Position numbers and translations under genes: made by a program
Origin: Acidobacteriota bacterium
GTDB taxonomy: Bacteria; Acidobacteriota; Blastocatellia; RBC074
Reading direction: 5' to 3'
DNA: 9,463 bases
Assembly: GCA_013140935.1 (NCBI GenBank)
Contig: JABFSD010000792.1
Span: 1-9,463, forward strand
In this document: one piece after another, positions 1 to 6,536 of the stretch
Layout: every line of letters starts with the position of its first letter
Numbering within the stretch: position 1 is the first letter of the stretch
Notes under the pieces: generated by a model
The model's database searches: none
What the model was told of the DNA's origin: nothing
The model's input: only the letters and a program-made list of their open reading frames with translations

Positions 1-426
1 GGCGTCGCGGCGCAAGTGGCGTTCGATTAGGTGCGCGACGACTTCGGTGTCGGTCTCAGACTGAAACTGATGATCTTCTTTTTGCAACTCGCGCTTGAGT
101 TCGAGGTAATTCTCGATGATGCCGTTGTGGACTACGCAAATGCGGCCAGAGCTTGAACGGTGCGGGTGTGCGTTCTCTTCAGTAGGCCGCCCGTGCGTAG
201 CCCACCGCGTATGCCCCAAGCCGTAATCACCGTGTACGGGATTTTTGCTTAACACGTCTTCGAGGTTGCGCAACTTGCCCGAAGCGCGGCGCACCTGCAC
301 GGTTTGATCTCCGTTGACCACCGCGATGCCCGCACTGTCATAGCCGCGATATTCGAGGCGACGCAGCCCTTCGATGACGACGGGGACTACGTTTTTTGAT
401 CCGACATATCCGACGATTCCGCACAT
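1..426 (-). CDS. glmS: Glutamine--fructose-6-phosphate aminotransferase, N-terminal part (cut by window edge)
   Basis: GlmS converts fructose-6-P and glutamine to glucosamine-6-P, the first committed step to UDP-GlcNAc. Only the first 142 codons are present; the rest lies outside the window. What is visible is the N-terminal Ntn-type glutaminase domain. It begins MCGIVGYVG, and Cys2 becomes the nucleophile after Met removal. It is followed by [12 protein letters not shown] (22-33), HTRWATHG (72-79), the HPH segment (87-89), NGIIEN (101-106) and [11 protein letters not shown] (124-134), all canonical. The ATG at 426 is fixed by the need for Cys at position 2 and by an AGAGGT Shine-Dalgarno 9 nt upstream. 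It lies 21 bp after the endonuclease gene, too close for a glmS ribozyme. The isomerase domains are not visible. Identification is firm. Confidence 0.97.
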   Translation of the reverse strand, partial: MCGIVGYVGSKNVVPVVIEGLRRLEYRGYDSAGIAVVNGDQTVQVRRASGKLRNLEDVLSKNPVHGDYGLGHTRWATHGRPTEENAHPHRSSSGRICVVHNGIIENYLELKRELQKEDHQFQSETDTEVVAHLIERHLRRDA

Positions 427-435
427 AATAAAGTT

Positions 436-441
436 ACCTCT
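436..441 (-). promoter_or_regulatory. Ribosome binding site of glmS
   Basis: The minus strand reads AGAGGT here, 9 nt before the glmS ATG, within the 21-bp gap after the endonuclease stop codon. It supports the chosen start and shows that glmS keeps its own good ribosome binding site despite the restriction-modification genes lying directly upstream. Confidence 0.65.
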
Positions 442-447
442 GAAATT

Positions 448-1407
448 TTATTCGTTACTGTCTGTCTCTGACGCAATGGCAATCTCTGCTACGGCCTGCC
501 CAGGCTGCTCAAGCAAGTTCCAAAGGTCAGAGTAAAAGAAATGATCTATGGTTTTGATGTGCTGTGAGAGCAGCGCATCCTGCCTTATGTTCGGGCGAAT
601 GTCGCAGTAATAAACCCCGTCGAGTGAGTTCAGCTTAATCGTGTAAGCCTTGAAATGACCTGGCAGGAACGTTGCGCTCACACCATATTCATTTTCACGC
701 TTGGTTTTCTTGCGCTGTACGTCATTTAAGAAAATTGCGATGTGAGGCAGCGCCGTGTCAGTGAGACGGCTATACAAAAATTTATCCATAAACACTTTGT
801 CGAGCCGGTCTTTGCTCGAGGTCTTTACTGACCCAATGACTTTTAGTTCGGCGTTTTGGCTGATAAGTAAATCATGCTGATAACTGGCATCGAAAAGCTT
901 CACGCCTTGTGCATCTTTCACGGGTACTTGCACGACGCCAGAGACGCAATCTATTCCTAACGAAACAATCAGCAAGCGGATCAATCGCTCAAACAAATCA
1001 CCATTCAATTTGCGCGCTTGATTGGATTTACCCGCAGGCAGTGCGTCTAACGTAGCCCCAATGGACTGTTGCGCGGTGTAAATCGTGCGTATCAAAGACT
1101 GGCGCAATGTCTCTGCTGGACGTTCTCTGTCTTTGAGTTGTTGCAATGCTTGCGTAAATTGCTGCGTCGCACTGGCGAAAGCTACCGCGTCATACATCAA
1201 GCTAGTATTCAACGGCCTCGTTATGTTGAAACTGCCTTCCTGCCGATATTGGAAAAACTCATATTGCCTCTCGTTTTGCGACACGATGCGCGCCTGCAAT
1301 CCTGTCTGGACGTAATCCAGATAGCGAGCGCAGAAAGTCAGGTAATCGTTAACCGACTGAAAATGTTCTTTGTCGGTTACGTGAGCGAGCAAGTCGGCCA
1401 GCGTCAT
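448..1407 (-). CDS. Probable type II restriction endonuclease, PD-(D/E)XK fold (unassigned specificity)
   Basis: A 319-residue protein whose start overlaps the stop of the upstream DNA methyltransferase by 4 bp (ATGA). This coupled arrangement is typical of a type II restriction-modification pair. I do not recognise a named enzyme. A PD-(D/E)XK nuclease core can be read in the middle. A helix contains GDLFERLIR (136-144, with Glu140). Then comes an acidic position at Asp179 (QHDLLIS), and a strand with Glu187 leading to Lys195. Lys195 starts K-T-S-S-K-D-R (195-201), which resembles the K-T-x-x-R-(D/E)-R signature of endonucleases cutting CCGG- or CC-N/W-GG-type sites, with Lys199 replacing the usual Arg. 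The N-terminal ~120 residues are helical and glutamine-rich. There is no signal peptide or membrane segment. Base composition is AT-richer than glmU and glmS. The nuclease role is inferred from the motif and partner; the specificity is unknown. Confidence 0.72.
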   Translation of the reverse strand: MTLADLLAHVTDKEHFQSVNDYLTFCARYLDYVQTGLQARIVSQNERQYEFFQYRQEGSFNITRPLNTSLMYDAVAFASATQQFTQALQQLKDRERPAETLRQSLIRTIYTAQQSIGATLDALPAGKSNQARKLNGDLFERLIRLLIVSLGIDCVSGVVQVPVKDAQGVKLFDASYQHDLLISQNAELKVIGSVKTSSKDRLDKVFMDKFLYSRLTDTALPHIAIFLNDVQRKKTKRENEYGVSATFLPGHFKAYTIKLNSLDGVYYCDIRPNIRQDALLSQHIKTIDHFFYSDLWNLLEQPGQAVAEIAIASETDSNE

Positions 1408-2351
1408 CGAATTGACTCCCTTCGTTCAGCATTCTTTCGATCAAAGGCAATCCATTCTTCTTTCGATAGCTGCCGGATGTTTTCGATTCGCTCAATCGCC
1501 CATTGGTTATATTGCTCGTTGAGGTCGCAACCCATCCAACGGCGTTTCAGTTGTTCAGCGACCACGAGCGTCGTACCCGAACCCGAAAAAGGGTCAATCA
1601 CCAAATTGCCTTCATTCGACGAAGCCAACACAAACTTGCGCAATAACTCTTCCGGCTTTTGCGTAGGGTGCGGCGTCTTTTCACCCATGCCGTTACAAGT
1701 TGTAGGAATCTCAATGACGTCTTTTGGCTTGGCTCCCTTGGGATGCGGAGTCCAATCATCACGGTTAGTTAACTTGCCCTTGCTGTAAGCACTGGTTTCA
1801 GCTTGCGGATGCGAAGGATATTTCAGGGTGTGCGCGCCGTAAGGAACACGCACGTCATCTAGGTTGAGTTTGGTTGTGGCGGTTTTGCGCAAATGCAAAA
1901 TGCTTTCGTGCGAACGTCCCCAATCGCTGCCCAGGTTCGCTTTATTTTTGTAATGCCAAATAAGCCAGCGGCACTGGTTGAAATACTTAGAAGCAGGATG
2001 CTTTAAGTCAGCCAGAATTTCAGAAAATCCGCAGACATACAGCGAGCCAGCCGGTTTGAGTACGCGCGCCGCCTGCGCGATCCATTGCATTGACCACTCA
2101 ATATATTTTTCCTGATTCTCGAAATTATCCCAATCCGCTTTTTTGAGGTTGTAAGGCGGATCGGCAAACACTAGATCAACGCTTGAGGTAGTAAGAGAAG
2201 TTAGCCACGCGATTGAATCACCTTGATACAGTCGTCCGTGGCGATGCTCGTATTGCAATTGAAAGCCTTGGGTCACAGGCTCAAATCGCGCAACCTTGCC
2301 TTGCTTGTGTCGCGCTAGACCAACAGGGTTAAGTAATGTAGGTTGTTCCAT
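1404..2351 (-). CDS. Site-specific DNA methyltransferase, beta-class (DPPY), likely N6-adenine
   Basis: This enzyme transfers a methyl group from S-adenosylmethionine to an exocyclic amino group in DNA and protects sites from the partner endonuclease. The 315-residue protein has catalytic motif IV DPPYN at 64-68 near the N-terminus. A variable central region (~135-225, the likely target recognition part) contains GRSHESILHLRK (145-156). HPTQKP follows at 228-233 and the AdoMet-binding motif I DPFSGSGTT at 253-261, then GCDLNEQY (274-281). The order IV, recognition region, I defines the beta class. DPPY, rather than SPPY, favours N6-adenine over N4-cytosine, but this is not absolute. It starts 27 bp after glmU with only a weak Shine-Dalgarno. 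It precedes the endonuclease gene and overlaps it by ATGA, so protection is translated first. G+C is lower than in its neighbours, suggesting transfer. The recognition sequence cannot be read from the protein. Confidence 0.92.
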   Translation of the reverse strand: MEQPTLLNPVGLARHKQGKVARFEPVTQGFQLQYEHRHGRLYQGDSIAWLTSLTTSSVDLVFADPPYNLKKADWDNFENQEKYIEWSMQWIAQAARVLKPAGSLYVCGFSEILADLKHPASKYFNQCRWLIWHYKNKANLGSDWGRSHESILHLRKTATTKLNLDDVRVPYGAHTLKYPSHPQAETSAYSKGKLTNRDDWTPHPKGAKPKDVIEIPTTCNGMGEKTPHPTQKPEELLRKFVLASSNEGNLVIDPFSGSGTTLVVAEQLKRRWMGCDLNEQYNQWAIERIENIRQLSKEEWIAFDRKNAERRESIR

Positions 2352-2378
2352 CGTTTAACCACTTTAACAAAACGGCGC

Positions 2379-3761
2379 TTACCCTTTCAGCTTTTTCTTC
2401 ACTTGCGCAGGCACACCTGCCACCAAGCTATCTTCCGGTACATCTTTCGTAATCACCGAACCCGCGCCTGACATCGCTCCGTCGCCGACTTTGACCGGTG
2501 CGACCAGCATCGTGGACGAACCGATCTTCACGTCGTTGCCGATGATCGTAGCGTTTTTATTTTTGCCGTCGTAATTGCAAGTAATCGTACCCGCGCCGAT
2601 GTTCACGCGGTCGCCCAGTGTAGCGTCGCCCAAGTAAGTCAAATGCATGGATTTGGTTTTCTTGCCGAGCCGCGATTTTTTGACTTCGACGAAATTGCCG
2701 ATGACGGCGGCTTCGTCGAGTTCGGTGTGCATGCGCAGGTGGGCGTAAGGGCCAACGGTGTTTTTGCCTACGAGCTTGCTGTCAGTGATGACAACGCCGT
2801 TGAGTAGTTTGCATTCGTCGCCGATGACGGCGTTGGTCAGGTGCGACCACGAATGGATTTCGCAATTGCTGCCGATGCGCGTGCTGCCTTCGAGAATGAC
2901 TTGCGGATGAATCGTCGTGTCGCGTCCGATCTCGACCGTGTCGTCAATGTAAGTCGAAGCCGGGTCAACAATCGTTACGCCGTCAAGCATCAAACAGCGC
3001 AGCGTACGTTGGCGCAATCGTTGCGCGAGCAGCGCGAGTTCGACGCGGTCGTTGAGTCCGGCGAGTTCTTCGTAATCGGCGTAAAAGGCCGTGCCTACGC
3101 GCTTGCCAGCTTTCAGCATGAGTTCGGGTACGTCGGTGAGGTAGTACTCGTTTTGTGCGTTGTTAGGTTTGAGTTGATCGAGTGCAGGCAACAAGGCCGC
3201 GATGTCGAAACAATAAAAGCCGGGATTGACTTCGGTGATGGCGCGTTGTTGCGGCGTGCAATCTTTGTCTTCGGTGATGTTGAGGAATTGGCCGTTGTCA
3301 TCTCTGACGATGCGTCCGAACGCGGGCGGCGGATCAATCTTCGTCGTAATCAACGTGGCCGCGTTCTTTTCATTCGCGTGCGTCGTGATGAGTTGGCTGA
3401 GGGTTTCGGCCTGAATGAGCGGCGCGTCTACATACAAAACAACGAGTACGCCTTGTGCATCTTTGAAAGCATCGCGCGCCGAGATGACGGCGTGGCCGGT
3501 GCCACGCTGTTCGGTCTGCAAGGCAAAACGTAATTTCTCAGCATCGTTCGCGCTCAACGCTGCGCGCGCGGCTTGTTCGACCAACTCGGCTTGATAACCG
3601 AGAACGACGGTGATCGTTTCGGCTTCGAGTTTAACGGCGGTGTTGACGACGTGGCCGATGAGCGTACGGCCTCCGAGTTTGTGCAACGCTTTGGCGTAAG
3701 CACTTTTCATGCGTGTGCCGAGTCCGGCAGCAAGAATCAAAACGTGGACAGGCGTATTCAC
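2379..3761 (-). CDS. glmU: Bifunctional glucosamine-1-phosphate N-acetyltransferase / UDP-GlcNAc pyrophosphorylase
   Basis: GlmU acetylates glucosamine-1-P and then couples it to UTP, giving cytoplasmic UDP-GlcNAc for peptidoglycan and lipopolysaccharide. At 460 residues it matches the family (about 456). The uridyltransferase domain (1-~235) has [11 protein letters not shown] (10-20), [11 protein letters not shown] (82-92), Asp112 as the expected metal ligand, EVNPGFY (177-183) and NEYYLTD (204-210). The left-handed beta-helix acetyltransferase domain (~255-460) has GPYAHLR (337-343), [12 protein letters not shown] (355-366), HLTYLGD with catalytic His373, and [16 protein letters not shown] (387-402). 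The start codon is GTG at 3761, supported by a TGAGGT Shine-Dalgarno 4 nt upstream that overlaps the yvcK stop. An oddity is Val111 immediately before Asp112, where the family normally has Gly. It lies 7 bp after yvcK. Function is assigned with high confidence. Confidence 0.97.
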   Translation of the reverse strand: MNTPVHVLILAAGLGTRMKSAYAKALHKLGGRTLIGHVVNTAVKLEAETITVVLGYQAELVEQAARAALSANDAEKLRFALQTEQRGTGHAVISARDAFKDAQGVLVVLYVDAPLIQAETLSQLITTHANEKNAATLITTKIDPPPAFGRIVRDDNGQFLNITEDKDCTPQQRAITEVNPGFYCFDIAALLPALDQLKPNNAQNEYYLTDVPELMLKAGKRVGTAFYADYEELAGLNDRVELALLAQRLRQRTLRCLMLDGVTIVDPASTYIDDTVEIGRDTTIHPQVILEGSTRIGSNCEIHSWSHLTNAVIGDECKLLNGVVITDSKLVGKNTVGPYAHLRMHTELDEAAVIGNFVEVKKSRLGKKTKSMHLTYLGDATLGDRVNIGAGTITCNYDGKNKNATIIGNDVKIGSSTMLVAPVKVGDGAMSGAGSVITKDVPEDSLVAGVPAQVKKKLKG

Positions 3762-3765
3762 AGAT

Positions 3766-3771
3766 ACCTCA
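3766..3771 (-). promoter_or_regulatory. Ribosome binding site of glmU overlapping the yvcK stop codon
   Basis: The minus strand reads TGAGGT, in which the first three bases are the TGA stop of yvcK and the remainder forms the Shine-Dalgarno for the GTG start of glmU 4 nt later. This makes yvcK-glmU translational coupling likely and justifies the GTG start, since there is no suitable ATG near it. Confidence 0.6.
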
Positions 3772-4842
3772 ATGCAATGTGAGAGTTGAATGATAGCTAT
3801 TGCCGCGCAAGGCGCTGACCGCGAGCGGTAACGTTGCGTTCACAGTCTGAGCGGGTTGCGTGCGGCGAAAAATTTCAAAGATGGCCTGCACTAAACGGTG
3901 CGGGTCATGACGGACGAAGCGCGTTTCAGATGAGAGCGGACGCGCGATCAATTCGATGCCGGGCAGTAGGTGGCTGCGGGCGGGCGGCGGTTCGAGTGCG
4001 ACGGCGTTTTCAGCCGCGTAGCGTTCGCGCATCTCCGGCGAGATGCGCGTCGAATTAAACAGCGCCCAATCGAGTTGCAAGCCGGGCGCGTAATTCAGCA
4101 CTTGTTTGACGTGGTCTTCAGCGGTGAATCCATCGGTTTCGTCAGACTCGGTCATTGCGTTGCAGATGAAAAGTTTGCGCGCTTTCGATTCGACGATGGC
4201 TTCGACGATGCCGGGTACGAGCAAATTGGCGATGATGCTGGTGTAAAGCGAACCGGGACCGATGGTGATGAGATCGGCTTCGAGAATGGCTTCGACGGCT
4301 TCGGGCAAGGCGTGTGCATTCGACGGAACCAGTGCGAGTTGGCGAATCGCGCCCTCTTGCGATTTGCCGCAATGCGCTTTGATGGCGACTTGCCCGCGCA
4401 AGGTCTTTTGTCCGCAACAGGCCACGAGGTCTACGCGGTCGAGGGTGGAAGGAAGTACGTGCGCCGTAATGCCCAGCAACTGGCGGGCTTGATTGACGGC
4501 GGCGAGAAAGTCTCCGCTTTGTTGATTGAGCGCGAGCAAAATCAGGTTGCCCAGCGAATGTCCGCCGAGTTGCCCGTCGCCAGAGAAACGGTGGCGAAAC
4601 AATTTGGTGAGCGGATGGTCTTCGTCAGCCAGTGCGACGAGGCAGTTGCGAATGTCGCCGGGCGGCAGCACGTTGAATTCGCCGCGCAAGCGTCCAGAGC
4701 TTTTGCCGTCGTCGGTCACGGTGACGAGCGCCGTGAGTTCGATGTCGTTGGTAGCAAGATAAGGTTTGAGGCCGGCCAATAAGGTGGAAAGCCCGGTGCC
4801 TCCGCCGATGGATACGATTTTCTGGGAGCGGGTGAAACGCAT
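3769..4842 (-). CDS. yvcK: YvcK/GlmR family UDP-sugar-binding regulator (CofD-like)
   Basis: A 357-residue cytoplasmic protein of the YvcK (GlmR, gluconeogenesis factor) branch of the CofD/2-phospho-L-lactate transferase fold. In Bacillus and relatives this protein binds UDP-GlcNAc and is needed to channel carbon into cell-wall precursors. Motifs seen: GGGTGLST (13-20), [10 protein letters not shown] (44-53), [13 protein letters not shown] (59-71), [13 protein letters not shown] (93-105), [17 protein letters not shown] (192-208) and [13 protein letters not shown] (227-239). The last and second differ from the usual MTQPGETDG and DDGGSSG. A tail of ~30 residues after about 327 has no recognisable motif. 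The ATG start at 4842 has a TGAGGG Shine-Dalgarno 6 nt upstream. It precedes glmU by 7 bp, and glmS is the third gene downstream, which fits a UDP-GlcNAc control role. Enzymatic CofD activity is unlikely, as there is no F420 context. Family assignment is firm; the regulatory role is inferred from homologues and context. Confidence 0.93.
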   Translation of the reverse strand: MRFTRSQKIVSIGGGTGLSTLLAGLKPYLATNDIELTALVTVTDDGKSSGRLRGEFNVLPPGDIRNCLVALADEDHPLTKLFRHRFSGDGQLGGHSLGNLILLALNQQSGDFLAAVNQARQLLGITAHVLPSTLDRVDLVACCGQKTLRGQVAIKAHCGKSQEGAIRQLALVPSNAHALPEAVEAILEADLITIGPGSLYTSIIANLLVPGIVEAIVESKARKLFICNAMTESDETDGFTAEDHVKQVLNYAPGLQLDWALFNSTRISPEMRERYAAENAVALEPPPARSHLLPGIELIARPLSSETRFVRHDPHRLVQAIFEIFRRTQPAQTVNATLPLAVSALRGNSYHSTLTLH

Positions 4843-4848
4843 AACTAA

Positions 4849-4854
4849 CCCTCA
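4849..4854 (-). promoter_or_regulatory. Ribosome binding site of yvcK
   Basis: TGAGGG on the minus strand, 6 nt before the ATG of yvcK, in the 31-bp spacer after the ferredoxin gene. It supports the start chosen there. Confidence 0.6.
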
Positions 4855-4873
4855 CGAAAAATAACGCGTCGCT

Positions 4874-5206
4874 TTATGCGTCGGCAGATTCGTTGTCTGC
4901 CATCAGCAAGCGCGTTACGGGATGACCTTCAATGAGATGGGACTGGACGATTTCCGCCACGTCTTCAGTTTTGACACCGGCGTACCAAACGCCTTCGGGA
5001 TAAACCACCACGGTCGGGCCTTGTTCGCATTGGTCGAGACAACCGGCTTTGTTGGCGCGCATACGGTCTTTGAGTCCGCGTGCGGTCAGTTCTTTTTTGA
5101 AGGCCAGTTGCAGTTCGCCCAAACCGTTCGCGTCACAGCAGCCGCGCGGGGCGTCAGCCGGACGTTGGTTGGTGCAAATGAAGATGTGTCGTTCAAACTT
5201 CGCCAT
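4874..5206 (-). CDS. Thioredoxin-like 2Fe-2S ferredoxin
   Basis: A 110-residue soluble protein of the thioredoxin-fold [2Fe-2S] ferredoxin family, related to the NuoE/HoxE cluster-binding domain. Small stand-alone members act as electron carriers, mostly with unknown partners. The N-terminus HIFICTNQR (7-15) with Cys11, then RGCCDANG (21-28) with Cys23/Cys24, and KAGCLDQCEQGP (53-64) with Cys56 and Cys60 give the typical C-x(11-12)-C...C-x3-C cluster ligands. VVVYPEGVWYAGV (66-78) is the conserved strand region that follows. There is no signal peptide. No convincing Shine-Dalgarno is visible before the ATG at 5206. It is the first gene after a 192-bp gap and is followed 31 bp later by yvcK, so it is probably first in the yvcK-glmU operon. 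No functional link to amino-sugar synthesis is evident from sequence. Confidence 0.93.
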   Translation of the reverse strand: MAKFERHIFICTNQRPADAPRGCCDANGLGELQLAFKKELTARGLKDRMRANKAGCLDQCEQGPTVVVYPEGVWYAGVKTEDVAEIVQSHLIEGHPVTRLLMADNESADA

Positions 5207-5398
5207 GTAATTTTATTGTTGATAGAGGACTCACAGCGCACAGGTCGGGCAGAAATGCTTTGGGAGGAGGCGCTGTTACGGGGGGACGTTCTTAAAAACT
5301 TGCGGAGCAGTCGAGGTCAGAGCGGAGTCTGCCTTACGGCTTTCTCTTGCGTCAAGTTTTGGACACACCTGTAGTGGCAAATTCCATAGAAGATTACT
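5207..5398. other. Intergenic gap between the rib and glm blocks; likely promoter region, no clear motif
   Basis: This 192-bp stretch is the only sizeable non-coding interval in the window and is the natural place for the ferredoxin-yvcK-glmU promoter. On the minus strand a good -35-like TTGACG lies at 5350-5355, but the hexamer 17 bp downstream (GCAGAC) is a poor -10, so I do not call a promoter. Small hairpins are possible (GCC-GTAA-GGC at 5331-5340; CAGA/TCTG at 5318-5331), but neither is long enough or followed by a U-tract to be a terminator. No small ORF with a ribosome binding site was found. Confidence 0.5.
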
Positions 5399-6529
5399 TC
5401 AGGTAAGCGGGACGTGGCCGATGATTTCGAGATCGAAGCCTTCGAGGGCGGAAAATTTCGGCGGACGGTGGGAGAGCAGCGTGAGTTTGCGCACGCCCAG
5501 TTCGTGCAGAATTTGCGCGCCCGTGCCGTAATCACGCAGCGTTTTTATTGCGTCGTTTTTTTCCTGTGACTCGCTCGCGCGTTGCACGCTGGGTTCACGG
5601 TAATCGCGCAATTGTCGGGCCAGCCCTATATCACGGGTTTCCTGTTTGAGATAAAGCACGACGCCGCAACCTGCCGCGCGGATGTGTTGCAAAGCGGCTT
5701 GTAACTGCGCGCCGTGATCGTCGCGCAAACTGCCGAAGACATCGCTCAATACCGATTGCGTATGCACACGCACCAGCACCGGTTCATCCGCCACGATTTC
5801 GCCCAACACCATCGCCAGATGCACTTCGCCGTTTAACAGATTTTCAAACGCGACGGCTTTGAACGTACCGTGAATCGTCGGCACCTCGGCTTCGGCGACG
5901 CGGCGCACACAGACTTCGTTTTGCATGCGATAACGAATCAGGTCAGCAACCGAAATGATTTTCAACTCATGCTTTGCGGCAAAGGTTTCGAGTTCAGGCA
6001 AGCGCGCCATCGTGCCGTCGTCATTCATGATTTCGCAGATGACACCCGCAGGATTGAGCGAGGCGAGGCGCGCGAGGTCTACGCTGGCTTCGGTCTGGCC
6101 GGGACGCATCAACACGCCGCCGTTGCGCGCGCGCAGCGGAAACACGTGGCCGGGACGCACGATATCAGAAGGCTTCCCTGCCGGATTGACCGCCGCCAAC
6201 ACCGTCGCCGCACGATCGGCTGCCGAAATGCCCGTCGTGACGCCGTGCCGCGCTTCAATCGAAACCGTGAACGCCGTACCAAAACCCGAACCGTTGTCGT
6301 TCTCTGACACCTGCAACGGCAGCTTCAAAAAATCGCAACGCTCTTCGGTCAGCGGCAAACAGATCAAACCGCGCCCTTCGCGCGCCATGAAGTTAATGAT
6401 TTCGGGCGTCACCTTTTCTGCCGCACAAACCAGGTCGCCCTCGTTCTCGCGGTCTTCATCATCCACGACGATGACGAGGCGTCCGGCGCGAATGTCTGCG
6501 ATAGCTTGTTCGATGGGAGCAAAAGGCAT
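5399..6529 (-). CDS. ribBA: RibBA-type protein: DHBP synthase with a diverged GTP cyclohydrolase II domain
   Basis: Two-domain riboflavin-pathway protein of 376 residues. The N-terminal half (1-~203) is 3,4-dihydroxy-2-butanone-4-phosphate synthase, which makes the four-carbon unit from ribulose-5-P. It has [10 protein letters not shown] (23-32), [14 protein letters not shown] (94-107), a [10 protein letters not shown] stretch (146-155) and [11 protein letters not shown] (162-172). The expected metal-binding His of the GHTEA motif is Gln145 here. The C-terminal half (~208-376) aligns with GTP cyclohydrolase II, but all three zinc cysteines are replaced: Ser259 in HTQS, and Asp270 and His272 in RDDHG. 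QEGRGIGL has become QETRDIGL (296-303), and the late TNNP segment reads SHRP. GTP cyclohydrolase activity is therefore doubtful; such RibBA-like proteins with an altered second domain are known. It lies 7 bp after orf183 and has no clear Shine-Dalgarno, so coupling is likely. It is the last gene of the rib block. Confidence 0.9.
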   Translation of the reverse strand: MPFAPIEQAIADIRAGRLVIVVDDEDRENEGDLVCAAEKVTPEIINFMAREGRGLICLPLTEERCDFLKLPLQVSENDNGSGFGTAFTVSIEARHGVTTGISAADRAATVLAAVNPAGKPSDIVRPGHVFPLRARNGGVLMRPGQTEASVDLARLASLNPAGVICEIMNDDGTMARLPELETFAAKHELKIISVADLIRYRMQNEVCVRRVAEAEVPTIHGTFKAVAFENLLNGEVHLAMVLGEIVADEPVLVRVHTQSVLSDVFGSLRDDHGAQLQAALQHIRAAGCGVVLYLKQETRDIGLARQLRDYREPSVQRASESQEKNDAIKTLRDYGTGAQILHELGVRKLTLLSHRPPKFSALEGFDLEIIGHVPLT

Positions 6530-6536
6530 GACGTGA

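Noticed and set aside
427..447. glmS ribozyme upstream of glmS
   Set aside because: The ribozyme needs well over 100 nt, but only 21 bp separate glmS from the preceding stop codon.
1069..1788. Plus-strand open frame of 239 codons across the methyltransferase-endonuclease junction
   Set aside because: It is antisense to both restriction-modification genes. The Cys/Ser/Arg-rich translation matches no family and there is no ribosome binding site.
2841..3533. Long plus-strand open frame (230 codons) antisense to glmU
   Set aside because: It is fully contained in a gene with a canonical protein on the other strand. The translation is rich in Arg/Val/Glu without motifs, as expected from codon bias.
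3970..4782. Plus-strand open frame of 270 codons antisense to yvcK
   Set aside because: It is a mirror of the G/C-biased codon positions of yvcK, with no motif or ribosome binding site.
5331..5340. Intrinsic terminator from the GCC-GTAA-GGC hairpin
   Set aside because: The stem is only 3 bp and no U-tract follows on either strand.
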